In this document: positions 28,720 through 39,128 of the stretch, piece after piece
How the letters are laid out: the number at the start of each line of letters is the position of its first letter
Position numbering within the stretch: the first letter of the stretch is position 1
Source of the DNA: Emiliania huxleyi CCMP1516
Lineage: Eukaryota; Haptophyta; Isochrysidales; Noelaerhabdaceae
Direction of reading: 5' to 3'
Length of the DNA: 64,000 nucleotides
Assembly: GCF_000372725.1 (NCBI RefSeq)
Contig: NW_005199626.1
Location: 18,652 to 82,651 of the forward strand
The notes under the pieces: generated by a model
The model's input: only the letters and a program-made list of their open reading frames with translations
Databases searched by the model: none
Told to the model about the DNA's origin: nothing
Position numbers and translations under genes: made by a program

Positions 28720-30940
28720 ATGCTCTCTTCCCTCCTCGCTTGCTCACTCGCTTTCCTCAAAATGTCGGACATCACCATCGGCATCAAGCACTACGGCTCT
28801 CGGCGAGAGCAGCTCGACCGGCTCCTCCGCTCCATCCGGCGGCGGTACGCGACGGCCGAGGTCATCGTGGCCGACGACGGCTGCAAGGCGGACCGGACAG
28901 TCGCGCGCACGCACAACGTGACGCTCGTCTGCACCGAGGCGGGCAGCGGCCTGGGCCTCGGCCGGAACGCCATCGTGCGACGCGCTCGTACAGAGTTTAT
29001 GCTCCTGCTCGACGACGACATCGTATTCTCCGAGGCCACCGACCTCGCCGCGCTGCACGACGCGCTGGTGCGCGACCCAGGCGCGGCGCTCGCGGGCGGC
29101 TGCTACGACGACCTGGAAGGCGGCGACGCGGACTGCTTCAACCTCGCCTTCAGCGTGACCGGCGGCGGCACGTCAGTGGCGGCGCGCTTCGCCACGCTGC
29201 AGGCGCAGGGCGGCGGGTGCGGCGTGGTGGGCGCCACCCACAACTTTTTCCTCGCTCGGCGCTCCGCCCTCGTGCAGCACGGGTGGGACGCGCGCCAAAA
29301 GCTGATGGAACACCAGGCCTTCTTCTACGCGCTCTGGCTGCACGGCCTGCGCGTGCTCGCCTGCCCGGCGGTCCGCGTGCAGCATCCACGCAAGCGTGGT
29401 CCGCGCGCAAGGCATGCAGGCGTTCGCCAGACAGCGCAGAGGCTAGGCGACCGGGGAAGGACTAGATTAAAGAGCAACACTCCCGAACTCGGCCTTCTGC
29501 ACGCCGGGCACGCCGTCCCCTTCGACCCGGGTGTCACCCTACGCCACGGCACCACCCCGCGCGGCAGCACCTCCTCCTCCGCGCGTCAGAGAGAGAGCGA
29601 CTATCTGCAGTACCTCTGCCGCAACTTCCCGCGCATCGACTCCTGGGCGACGCCGTGGTGGACCGTCGACTGCGGTACCCGACCCCCGCGCCCCCCTGCC
29701 CCCATCATGCGTGTCGCGTGAGCGTCGGGGGTGCGCACACACACGAGCGACGCGCACGCGCGCCCACACACACACCGCACTGTCTCGACGCACTGCCGTG
29801 TGTGCTGGCGTGCGCGACAGGTGCGCACACCTTCAAGTCCGTCAACGACGAGAGCCCGATGCCGCTAGCTTGGGACGCCTCGGACGACACCTCGATCGTC
29901 GCCCACACGCTGCGCGACGACCTCGGCCTCTTTGTCCTCGTGCTCAGTGCGCAGGGCCGCGCTGCCGCTCGCGACACACTCCGCCAGAGCTGGATCCGCA
30001 TCTTTGGCCGCGGGAGCGGCGCGGTGCACGGGATGCGCTGGGACTATGGCTTCTTCCTCGGAGGAGCGGGAGCGGCGAGCCCGGCACCGCTGATGCGCGG
30101 CGACATCGTGCGGCTGGCCTCGCCCGACGGGTACGCTCAGCTGGGCGACAAGGTGGTGGCCGCTCTCGCGTGGAGCGTGGCCCATGTGCGCCCGTCCCAC
30201 CTCGCCCGGCTGTGCGCTCTGAGTCACCTTCCCCACCCTGCCGCGCCGTATCACCTTGCGTCGCCGCGTCACAGGTCAAGAGCCGCTTCATCCTCAAGTG
30301 CGACGAGGACTCCTTCGTCCACGTCGCTAAGATCAACGAGTACCTTGCCGGGCTCGGCGCGGCGGCGGCGGCGGCGCTCTACGCGGGACAGGTGGTGGTC
30401 GCGCCGGTAAGGCGCACCGGCAAGTGGGGCGTCCCGGCGGAGGTTTTCCCGGCGGCCCAGTACCCGCCGTACGCCAAGGGCGGAGGCTACCTCCTCTCGA
30501 TCGACGTGGCGCGCCAGATCGTACCTGAGATCCAAACTGGCCGCTCGCCGCTGCTGAGCAACGTCGAGGACGCGATGGTCGGCGTCGCCGCCGACAGGCT
30601 CGCCATGAGCGCGACGGGGCTCAATCATCACTTCCGTGAGCTCTCGCTGGATATTGCGGCCGTGAGGGCGGCGTCGGCTCTGCATTGCTGCTCGTCAGAC
30701 ACGATGCTGTACCACAAGCCAGCGCAGCTCGCCGTCTGCGATGCGTGCTGGGCGGCGGGCGGGCTGGAGCCCGACACGCAGGCCGCCGGCGCAGTTCGCC
30801 TCCTTCTCAGGCCGAGTCGTGGACGAGCCACGTCCGCCGTGTGGGCGTGGCGAGGCCGCCGCCCAGGGGCTCGGCTAGGCTTCGAGCAACCGAGAAACGA
30901 TTCTGTGGGCCCAGTTCATAGGGGCAAGATGGTGTCGTAA
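28720..30940 (+). CDS. Two-domain glycosyltransferase (GT2-like plus GT31-like)
   Basis: Start at 28720 (MLSSLLACSLAFLKM) gives a short hydrophobic leader; Met at 28762 (MSDITIGIKHYGSR) is the alternative. The N-terminal half looks like a GT-A fold: ITIGIKHYGSR, VIVADDG, then the metal-binding LLLDDDIVF and GATHNFFLARRSAL. The C-terminal half is beta-1,3-galactosyltransferase (GT31)-like: RDTLRQSWIRIFG, VKSRFILKCDEDSFVHV, YPPYAKGGGYLLS and NVEDAMVGV. GT-AG introns 29675-29820 and 30177-30274 join VDC to GAHTFKS and AWS to VKSRF. Sequence between about 29400 and 29560 is not convincing as protein and may hide another intron. Probably Golgi; donor and acceptor sugars cannot be told. Confidence 0.75.
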
Positions 30941-31901
30941 CGCACGTGTGGGTGTCTGCATCAAACGGCCCTTTTAAAAACAGCACAAACAGCACAAACC
31001 TACACCCGTGCCCCCACCACAAGCAGCACGGCGCATGCGACGCGAGGCTCGGGAGGACCATGCACTTGCACATGAGACGCACGTGCAACATGACCTGCTT
31101 GGGCACGCACTCCCAGCGGCCTGGCTGGACCTCGTCGAGGCGTCCTTGGAGCAGGTCTCCACGCCGATGGCATGCACACACGCGCGCCAAGAGTGAGCGG
31201 TCATGAGACAAGAACTTCGAGGAATGAGACGAGCCCGAGACCAAAACTGAGACCACTCCTGAGCCAGCGGTCGTCTCACACTCAGTTTTTGCAGCCAAAA
31301 GGTCTCAACACCGTCTCACTGTAACTCGTGAGCCTACTCTGTGAATACGTATTCCACGTATTCCAAATGACCTCCAAAAGGGCCGTATTCCGTATCAAAT
31401 TGCAGTTTTAGGCCGTATTCCACAATCCGGAATACGTATTCCAAACGAGGCCCCAAAATGGACGTATTCCGTGTAAAATTTTCTTCGCTCCGCGAATTCA
31501 CAGAGTAGGCTCGTGAGATGATTGAGAGACTTGTCCTGGGTGAGACCAAAATGAGACGAATCCCCAAAGTTTGTGAGCCGTGTGTGAGACGATGAAAGAG
31601 AGTTTGTTTTGTTTGCGATGAAAGTGAGACAGGTACGGAAACACGTGAGACTGAGGCGAATCAACGTGACAGCCCTTTTGAAAACAGCACAACTGTGTGT
31701 TTGCGTGAACGGCGTGAAGCTGACTTCTGACTGTCGTTGCTGTCTATCCCTTTCTCGACTGTCTGAGCTTGTGCGTCTTGGCCGGGGTTGTGTTTTTGTG
31801 TGAACGGCGTGAAGGTGAATAGGCCAGCGCGCGCCGAGGAGCCTTCCCGGCCGACTGCTGACTCGCTACGAAGCCCACTGCACTCCACGCTTGCCATAAT
31901 A
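30941..31901. other. Spacer between glycosyltransferase genes, with repeats
   Basis: Contains a direct repeat GCCCTTTTRAAAACAGCAC (30968-30986 and 31672-31690), a second direct repeat around GTGAACGGCGTGAAG (31704-31718 and 31800-31814), a cluster of TGAGAC words and the MITE at 31333-31509. No gene seen. Confidence 0.6.
31325..31517. mobile_element. MITE-like element with 14-bp inverted ends and 8-bp target duplication
   Basis: CTCGTGAG stands on both sides (31325-31332 and 31510-31517). Inside it, CCTACTCTGTGAAT (31333-31346) and ATTCACAGAGTAGG (31496-31509) are perfect inverted repeats. The 177-bp body is AT-rich relative to its surroundings, has no ORF, and carries about seven copies of GTATTCC in both directions, like subterminal transposase-binding repeats. 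An 8-bp duplication is typical of hAT-type elements and of some introner elements. Confidence 0.85.
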
Positions 31902-34071
31902 ATGCCAGCTACCACGGCGCCAAACGTCCTGCCTGCTTCCCGCGCCTGCTTGGTCACCAGGGTCCAGTCTGAGCGACGACCGGTGTGGCCTCGAATCTTA
32001 CTGCTCTTCGTCGTCGCGTTGTTCCTCCTCGCGTGTGTCTTGCCGGTTAGTTAGCGCGGCCCGCTCTACCACCCCAGCCCTCTCCTGCCGCCCGCCTTCC
32101 ACCTGCCGTCACGTGGCCGAGCAGGCGGCGTACGAGCACTTTAAAAACGGCGCGAGCTCAAAGTGCTTCGGCGTGCTCCCGGCAAAGACGCGAGCAAAAG
32201 TGCCAGTGGCCGCGTCCTTCTTCCACGTGCTCACCTTCATGGTCGTCGGCCGCAAGGAGGCGGTCAATGTGCAGGCGACGTGCGACGTCCTCTCCGGCGT
32301 CGCCAACGTCTCCTTCTTCTACGCGCACTACGACGACGCGCAGCCGTGGTATGCGAAGCAGGCGTGGTATCGGCGCTGCGCTCGCGACCACGTGGCCTAC
32401 CGCGAGAAGGTCAAGTCGCGCTTCGTCGTGAACGCGATCGCGTCGCGTGGAAGCGCGTGGGCCGAGACCTACTCGCACGTGTGGATAATCGACGAGGACG
32501 TGCGGTTGCCGCCGCTGCGCTACGTGCGCCACTTTCTGCGCGAGTCCCATGGCCACGGCGCGCTCATCTCACAGCCGGCCATCTACGGCTCTGTGTGGAG
32601 TCTGCTGCGGCCTCATCCCCGCTGCGCGACGCGCGCTACCGACCTCGTGGAGCTCATGCTGCCACTTTTGCAGACGCGCGTAGCGCTCGACGTCTTCACG
32701 CGGCTCTACCGGTCGGAGGCGACCACCGATTGGGGCCTTGATATTACGTGGTGCAAGTACGCGGCAAGTCGCTTCATCGAAAGCCCCGCGTGCATCGTCG
32801 TCAATGCCGGCCGTTTCGTCCACCCAACAGGCAATACCACAGCGAACTACTCTCGCCGCTCCGGGCAGGAGGACTTTTTGTGCATGCGTGCCATGCACGC
32901 CGCGCTCGTGTCCGAGCCCAAGAACCTCGCGTGCCTGCGCGAGGACCGCTACAACTCCCTCGACCCTGTGCTCACGGACGCAACGCTTGCTCCGGCACCG
33001 GCTGCCCATCACGCACCAGCGGCCATCGAGGCCTCCCGGCACAGGCCGCTGAAGATGTACGTGTACCGGCTCAAGCACTTTGGCTCCAAGGGCCACTGCA
33101 TCTCACTTCACGGCGGCGGCGCCCATGACTTCGAATGGGAGCTGCACGTCGAGAGCAACCTCCGAGCGACGTTCGCCGTCACCGCTGACCCCTCGCAGGC
33201 GGACTTCTTCCTGCTGCCAGCGTGCCTCAATCGCCTCTGGGCCTCTGGCTGGCGCTGGTCGGAGGCGCGGCAGAAGCTGCGCGCGTGCGTTGAGTGCACG
33301 TCGCGCTTCGAGCGCAAGCTATTGCACGTGATGCGCGCCGTCGGGCCGTGGTACGACGAGCACCCCGAAAAGCACCTCGTCACGCGACATCGTTGCCCAT
33401 ACATTGGCGAGCAGAGCTGGGCCATCAATGCGGACGAGGAGGTGTACACCGAGCTGTGGCGCCACCCGCGGCTCCGCTACATCTGCCTGGAGACCGACCC
33501 CGAGCCGCCGCCGGGAGCCGTGCGCGACTGGCACAGAGAGGTGCATGTTCCCTACTTTGTCGACGCGGCGACAATGCAGTCGCCGCTGCCTCACGCCAAG
33601 CGCGCGCACGACTTTGGCTTCGCCGGCTCGCTGTGTTGCGGTCGCGGCTGGCTAACGGAGCTGCTCCGGCTGGACGAGCGCGTCGAGCTACGCGATCACA
33701 CGGGCAGCGCGGCGAACGCCACACGGCTCCTGCGTACGGCCTCCTTCGCGGTCGAGCCGCGGGGCGACATGCCCGAGCGCCGCATCATCTACGAGGCGCT
33801 GCACGCCGGCACGCCGCTGGTCTTCACGTCGCCCGTCGCGCCGCCACTGCGCCTACTGAGCTGGGACGGCGTCGCGATCGAGGCAGGCGCGTCTCTGTGG
33901 CACGGCGCCGAGCCGCTTCCGACGCTCCGCTCGCACGACGTCCAGCGAGCGCTCGCGCACTACGACAAGTGGATGGCGAGCTTCGAGGCCGCGCGCGAGA
34001 CCTTCATCTGGGGCACGCCCGCCTTCCGCCGCCGGCTGGAGCTCGTTGTGGCCGATGTCATCACGCAGTGA
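31902..34071 (+). CDS. Two-domain glycosyltransferase (DUF707-like plus exostosin/GT47)
   Basis: Exon 1, 31902-32045, encodes a type II membrane anchor (RPVWPRILLLFVVALFLLAC). GT-AG intron 32046-32124 joins VLP to AAYEHFKNG. Exon 2, 32125-34071, completes 696 residues. The N-terminal half has YAHYDDAQPW, KSRFVVNA and YSHVWIIDEDVRLPPL, the acidic DED pattern of the DUF707-type glycosyltransferase fold. The C-terminal half is exostosin-like: ADFFLLPACL, RYICLETDPEP, FGFAGSLCCGRGW, FAVEPRGDMPERRIIYEAL and GTPLVFTSP. It should be a Golgi membrane enzyme building extracellular glycans. It follows another fused glycosyltransferase in the same orientation 960 bp upstream. Confidence 0.85.
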
Positions 34072-34452
34072 TGAGGAGGTGGGAGAGCGTTAGTTCCGTG
34101 TCGTATGCCGAAGTGTCAGAGTGTGTTGTTGTTGTGTCATGGTGTGTGAGTGTGTGAGAGTGTGGCTGTGTGTCGCCTTTAAAAATATAAACAAAACGCC
34201 TTCATCATGTGCGTATGTCCCCACCTACCTGCAGGGGCCCCGCACAAACAGCACATTTCTTAATGTAACATTTGATGGCCCCCAACCATCACCCAGATTT
34301 TCTTTTTGCTACTCTAGGGCAACACTCACCTCTTCACTACGGCTGGCCTCGGCCGGTTCTGCGCACGTGCGTGGGAGCCGCACGCTGCGCTGGTCGCGCA
34401 TGAATAGGACCGGTCGCGAAGACTGGCAGCGCGCGATGACGGGCGGCGACCC
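34072..34452. other. 3' convergent spacer, no gene seen
   Basis: Lies between convergent genes and contains TG-rich then mixed sequence. Confidence 0.5.
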
Positions 34453-35856
34453 TCAGGCCGGAGGCGGCGGCGGAGGCGGTGGTGGCGGCGGCGGCGCGCC
34501 TGACGGCGACGGCTGGCCGTACCCCGGTGGCGGTGGCATGCCTACCGGCGGGGGCGGCTGCTGCGGCGGCATGCCGTAGGGTGGGTAGTAGCCGGGGGGC
34601 GCCGCCATGCCGGGGTGCGCGCCGCCGTAGTACCCGTAGTACGCCGCCGCCGTGTCTGCCGCCGGGTGCGGCGGCGCTCCCGGGGGCATGCCCGGCGGCG
34701 GGGGAGGGGCGCCGTACGGCGGCATCGGCGGCATCGGCGGCATTCCTCCGGGGGCCAACCCGCCCGGCGCTGCCATCCCGCCCGGCGGCGGAGGCGGCTG
34801 CAGCTTTGGCTGCGCGGGCTGGCCGTCGGCGCCCATGCCCGACATCTCAGACATGAACTTGGCGTACTCCTCGTCGTCGGCGGGCGGCGGCGGCGCGGCG
34901 GTGCCGCCGATGTTTCCCGCGCCGACGAAGGAGGCGCCGAGCGGCACGGGCGGGCGGAAAGCGCCGCCGAGCTTGGACGCGTGCGAGAGGGTCGCCTGCG
35001 ACGCCTTCTCTCCCGCGAGCACCTTGGCCATGTCGAGGAGCGGCTTGTCCTCCCGCACCGTGCCGTTGAGCACGTGCAACTCGTGGTTCGCCTCGTTCCT
35101 CATCCGCTCCCCCTCCTCGGACGTAAAGTCGAGCAGCGTCTCGATGAGGCGCCGCGCCTGCTCGAGCCGCTCTTTGGTCGGCCCGCGGATCAGCACGTGC
35201 GGCGGGTCGTTGTCCGACTCGTCGCGCACCTGGTCGCCCAGCCGGCGGGTGCCCTTGCCGCGCACGGCGATGGTGCAGTTGGTCTCCTCCTGCATCCGCT
35301 TCTGCGTGTTGCCGCGAGGGCCGATGATCAGCCCGACCAGCTTGAGCGCACCACCGGGCATGTGGTCTGGCAAGATGAGCTTGACCGACATGCGGTCTCC
35401 CGGCCCAAAGTCAGCGCGGGGGTACTTTTGGATGCACCAGCGGCGGACGTAGTCGAGGCGCGCCTCGAGCAGCCGCTCGCGCTCCGCCCCCCGCGCCTCG
35501 GGCAGCGTGAGAAGCTCCTTGAGCAGCTCAATCCGCTTGACCATCTTCTCCTCGCTGAGCGGCGGCGGCGGCGCGGCAGCTTCGCCCGAGGCGGGCTGCG
35601 CCTTGCCGGCGTTCCAGCGATTGCGCCGCCGCTTCGCGCGCGCGTACTCCTTCTTTAGCTGCTCCACCTCCTCGGATGGCTCCCACGGCCGCTTTGCAGC
35701 CTCCTCTGCCGCCGCTGCGCCGTTGGCCGCCGCGGGAGCCGCCGCGCCGTCGGCTGCCACCCCGGGCGCGCTGTCTGCCGCCGCCCCGGGCGCCGTCGCC
35801 CCGGGCGCCGCGGCCTCGGGCGCCACGGCCGCCGCCGCCTCAGGCGGGGTTGCCAT
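34453..35856 (-). CDS. SF1: Splicing factor 1 / branchpoint-bridging protein (KH-QUA2)
   Basis: 467 residues from the Met at 35856 (MATPPEAAAAV); upstream in-frame Mets at 35913 and 35958 exist but read into unlikely sequence. After an Ala/Pro-rich leader comes RAKRRRNRWNAGK, the conserved RRNRW peptide of SF1. Next is a helical Q-rich linker, then the KH domain (LVGLIIGPRGNTQKRMQEET then IAVRGKGTRR), the RNA-binding surface that reads the intron branchpoint. DDEEYAKFMSEMSGM matches the post-KH SF1 motif. The C-terminus is Pro/Gly-rich with polyproline. I see no CCHC zinc knuckle, which metazoan SF1 and yeast BBP carry. No introns. Confidence 0.85.
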   Translation of the reverse strand: MATPPEAAAAVAPEAAAPGATAPGAAADSAPGVAADGAAAPAAANGAAAAEEAAKRPWEPSEEVEQLKKEYARAKRRRNRWNAGKAQPASGEAAAPPPPLSEEKMVKRIELLKELLTLPEARGAERERLLEARLDYVRRWCIQKYPRADFGPGDRMSVKLILPDHMPGGALKLVGLIIGPRGNTQKRMQEETNCTIAVRGKGTRRLGDQVRDESDNDPPHVLIRGPTKERLEQARRLIETLLDFTSEEGERMRNEANHELHVLNGTVREDKPLLDMAKVLAGEKASQATLSHASKLGGAFRPPVPLGASFVGAGNIGGTAAPPPPADDEEYAKFMSEMSGMGADGQPAQPKLQPPPPPGGMAAPGGLAPGGMPPMPPMPPYGAPPPPPGMPPGAPPHPAADTAAAYYGYYGGAHPGMAAPPGYYPPYGMPPQQPPPPVGMPPPPGYGQPSPSGAPPPPPPPPPPPPA

Positions 35857-35959
35857 TTGCGCAGCGGCGTGGCGTGCGTGCAGCGGCCGTGACGTTTCTT
35901 CTTTTGAGAACATTTTTCTTCCACAATAGACCGCTCCCCCAGCAGATACAAATCGCACG

Positions 35960-36379
35960 GATGTAGGCCTTCAATGGGAGAGGGGCCTGAGGACGTTTCA
36001 GCCTCGGCCAGCCCGTCGTGTCCACCTGCTGCTGCAGCTTGGAGATGATCCGGGCACGCACCGGGTGCGAGCCGGCCAAGCCTGCGAAGAATGTCAGTGC
36101 CCGCTCGGAGCCAAAAGTAGGCTGCGCGGCCGTGGCGTTTACCTCGCCCTTGATCAAGGGTATCGGAATGTGCCCGACACCGCCCGAGGAGGCCACGAGC
36201 AGGTTGGGCCAGCGATCCGCAGCAAAGTCACCAGGGCGGCTCTGATCGTACGAGAGGCCTATGCCGTCGTCGTTCTGCCTCAGTTTCCCTCCCGCTAAAT
36301 CATCACGGCCTCGTAACACCCTCCGCGCGCGGTCAAAGGCTTCCCAGGGCCGGTCCATGACATGAACCGATAGACACAA
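35960..36379 (-). pseudogene. Possible exostosin-like fragment
   Basis: An open minus-strand frame reads NLLVASSGGVGHIPIPL, then ERALTFFAGLAGSHPVRARI, which resembles the exostosin (GT47) segment where a short FaGs motif precedes Arg-rich helices. It ends in unrelated sequence upstream of the SF1 start, and no flanking GT47 motifs were found. A remnant or a single exon is possible. Confidence 0.3.
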
Positions 36380-37800
36380 GCAAAAACCGCACCTCTAAGC
36401 TTCTCGGGCACCCCGAGGCCCATACGGCGTCCCGGCGGGCCCCGGCGGAGGTCCGGCGCGGCGCTCCAAATCCGCACTTCGCGAGCTTCTACGGGCGTTC
36501 ACGCGGCCTCTCCGCCTCGTGAGGCACGCCCCACACCCACCACGAGTCCTGGGGCCGTGGGCGGACCTCTGGCCGCGGCGTCCGGAGCTTTGGTCGTCGA
36601 ACATCGGCCGCCAACTAGGCCGTCGAGCGAACGTGTCCGGAGAGGCTCTCGGATGGGTCCGGCAGCGGTCCCATGGACCCAGAAGCTCGCCCCGGCGGTG
36701 CACTCACGGCTCGGCCCCCGCCCCTGGTCACCCAGACGTGCCCATGGACAGCCGTAGGGGCTCGGATGACGACGTTGGCGCCCATGACGACGCCCTCCCC
36801 GACGACGTCACATCTGGCAGACTACTCGGGCGCGGCGGCGCGGATGATCACATGGTTTGGGACTCTGAGCGATGGCAGAGGCCTTTTACTGCAAACGAGG
36901 ACGCCCCGCGAGGCCCCGTTGGCCGGGAGTGGTGAGTGGGACCATAAACAAGCACTATATCCCCTACCGCGACCAGCCCACACACAGCCCAAACCGCTGC
37001 CAAACCGGCCCTGGTCACGCAGGCGGGGAGGCTGCCGGGGCGCCCAAACAGTCCCTTACGAACGCCACACGGGCCACCACGGCCCGTCCGGCGGCCCGAG
37101 TGCCGCCCCACACCCGCCCGACGCCCTCGGCCAGCCAGCGCCCACTCTGAGAGGCTTCACCGCCGCCAGCGCGCCGAGCGCGCCGCCCTCTCCTCGCGCC
37201 ACACGGGCCCCTGGCCGCACGCCCGAGACCTCATGAAATCAAATATGCGGTTACGCAATGTTTAAAAAAAACCAACGATTTTTCAACTATCGAAAGCCCG
37301 ACCGACTAAACTCTTTTAAACGCTGCTTCTTTTAAACGCGTTCCTGCGGGACCGCCGCGCGAGCACGGCAGAGAGCAACAGACCCTGCGGCTGCGGAGCA
37401 CGACGCACAGCGGCGGTGGGGGTGGGGCGCGGGGAGGGGGGGGGGGGGGGTCTGCGTCTCTCGGCGCGCTTCGGCCGCTTGGGACAAGAGCGTCGGAGCG
37501 GGCGAGAGACACACGGGAGACAGTCGGGGGGATAGATGATGCAGACCGGACATCGATGGCCATTCGGATTGGTAAGGTAAGGTATTAAGGTAAACTTCTC
37601 CACACACACGAGGTGGTGGGGCAAGGGGCTAGGGGGGGCAAAACCCTCGCGTCTCCACGTGTCTAACGACTTGGGCCAGGTTAGCGGTTAGGGGGCCCAC
37701 AGCGCCCCAAAATCCACCACTGTGGGATTTCGCGCAATCGCTCGACTCTGAAAAGCTCGCCTATCCCTGCGGTGAGCGCTGTGGTCGCCGCAGACTGGCT
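36380..37800. other. Spacer, no gene supported
   Basis: GC-rich with several overlapping frames lacking motifs, then AT-richer from 37230. It includes a G homopolymer at 37437-37450. Confidence 0.45.
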
Positions 37801-37801
37801 C

Positions 37802-37850
37802 CGACTTGACGGGGGCATGGAGACGTGATGCCTCCATGCCCCCGTCGAGT
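37802..37850. repeat. Inverted repeat (20-bp arms, 9-bp loop)
   Basis: GACTTGACGGGGGCATGGAG pairs with CTCCATGCCCCCGTCGAGTC with one mismatch across ACGTGATGC. The right arm is the beginning of the 420-bp tandem repeat. Confidence 0.85.
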
Positions 37851-38661
37851 CAAAATCGACATGCGAGTCGATCTTTGGCCCGCCAGAGGGATAGGCGGCG
37901 TTTTGGGCGACAAACAGCGCTGCGACCGCGAAGTGGCGGTGGACATGCTCCCATGTTGCCGACGCGGCGCCGGAGTGGCCGGCGCTGCTCACCATGACCA
38001 CGACGGCTACTCTGATACTCCGGGCCGACCCGTCCTACCCGACGGTGGCACTCTTCCACGTCTCGCTCACGCTGAGAAAAATTCTGAAACGGCGTGCAGC
38101 AGAGTCGCCGACGAGTCGGTCCGCGTGCTTCCTCGTGTCCCGCACCGTTCTCACACATCCATAAACTCACTTTGGCCTCACTGAAGCGATGCCTCAATCC
38201 TGAATCCTCAGATTTTAGATTAGGGACGCTGCGCACCCTCTAACGTGATGCCTCCATGCCGCCGTCAAGTCGAAATCGACATGCGAGTCGATCTTTGGCC
38301 CGCCAGAGGTACATGCGGCGTTTTGGGCGACAAACAGCGCTGCGACCGCGAAGTGGCGGTGGACATGCTCCCACGTTGCCGACGCAGCGCCGGAGTGGCC
38401 GGCGCTGCTCGCCGCGACCACGACGGCTACTCTGATACTCCGGGCCGACCCGTCCTACCCGACGGTGGCACTCTTCCACGTCTCGCTCACGCTGAGAAAA
38501 ATTCTGAAACGGCGTGCAGCAGAGTCACCGACGAGACGGTCCGCGTGCCTCCTCGTGTCCCGTACCGTTCTCACCCATCCATAAACTCACTTTGGCCTCA
38601 CTGAAGCAAGCCCTCAATCCTGAATCCTCAGATTTTAGATTAGGACGCTGTGGGCCCTCTA
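37823..38661. repeat. 420-bp direct tandem repeat, two copies
   Basis: 37823-38242 and 38243-38661 match at an exact 420-bp offset with few differences, from ACGTGATGCCTCCATGCC through CAGATTTTAGATTAGG. There is no long ORF with recognisable features. Confidence 0.93.
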
Positions 38662-38688
38662 GCCAGGTACCAATTTTGTCGAATTTAT

Positions 38689-38729
38689 TTCAAAATCTGC
38701 AGGCGCGGAGCGCCTGCGAAAATTTTGAA
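38689..38729. repeat. Palindrome / hairpin
   Basis: GCAGGCGC-GGA-GCGCCTGC forms a perfect 8-bp stem with a 3-nt loop. TTCAAAAT and ATTTTGAA outside it extend the symmetry. It lies in AT-rich sequence downstream of the TIR gene's stop codon. Confidence 0.8.
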
Positions 38730-39128
38730 GAAATTTGCAGTCGGGCCTGATTTTCATCAAGATCTTTCAAATTTGCGGTGTAGCGGCCGGGCCCCCGGGA
38801 GGCAGGGGCGGGCGGGGGCGCGGTCGGGAGGGGGCCGCCAAATCGACCAAATCGAAGTGGGTGCCGCGATTTTGGGCTGCTACTTTCAATGATATGGATT
38901 TTTTTCCTACTAAGCAAAATTCGAGCAATTGAGGAAACTCAAGCGGGCAGGCTGGAAGCACTGAGGGACGGCCGATGTTCGCCCAGTGGCAACCCTGATC
39001 TTAGAATCGCTCCAATGTACAATGGGAGTGAATCCGAGCGAGTGAAACACTAGTCCAAAAGACTCGCGATTAAAAGAAATCGCATGGAAATCCACGCAAA
39101 GTGTGCGCTTCGCAAGCACCCCGCAGTT

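Noticed and set aside
30807-31298. 163-codon minus-strand frame
   Set aside because: It overlaps the GT31 3' exon on the opposite strand and reads repeat-rich spacer; no motif.
36519-37236. Two overlapping plus-strand frames of 138 and 187 codons
   Set aside because: Composition is Pro/Arg/Thr-rich in both frames with no recognisable motif; neither has splice or homology support by eye.
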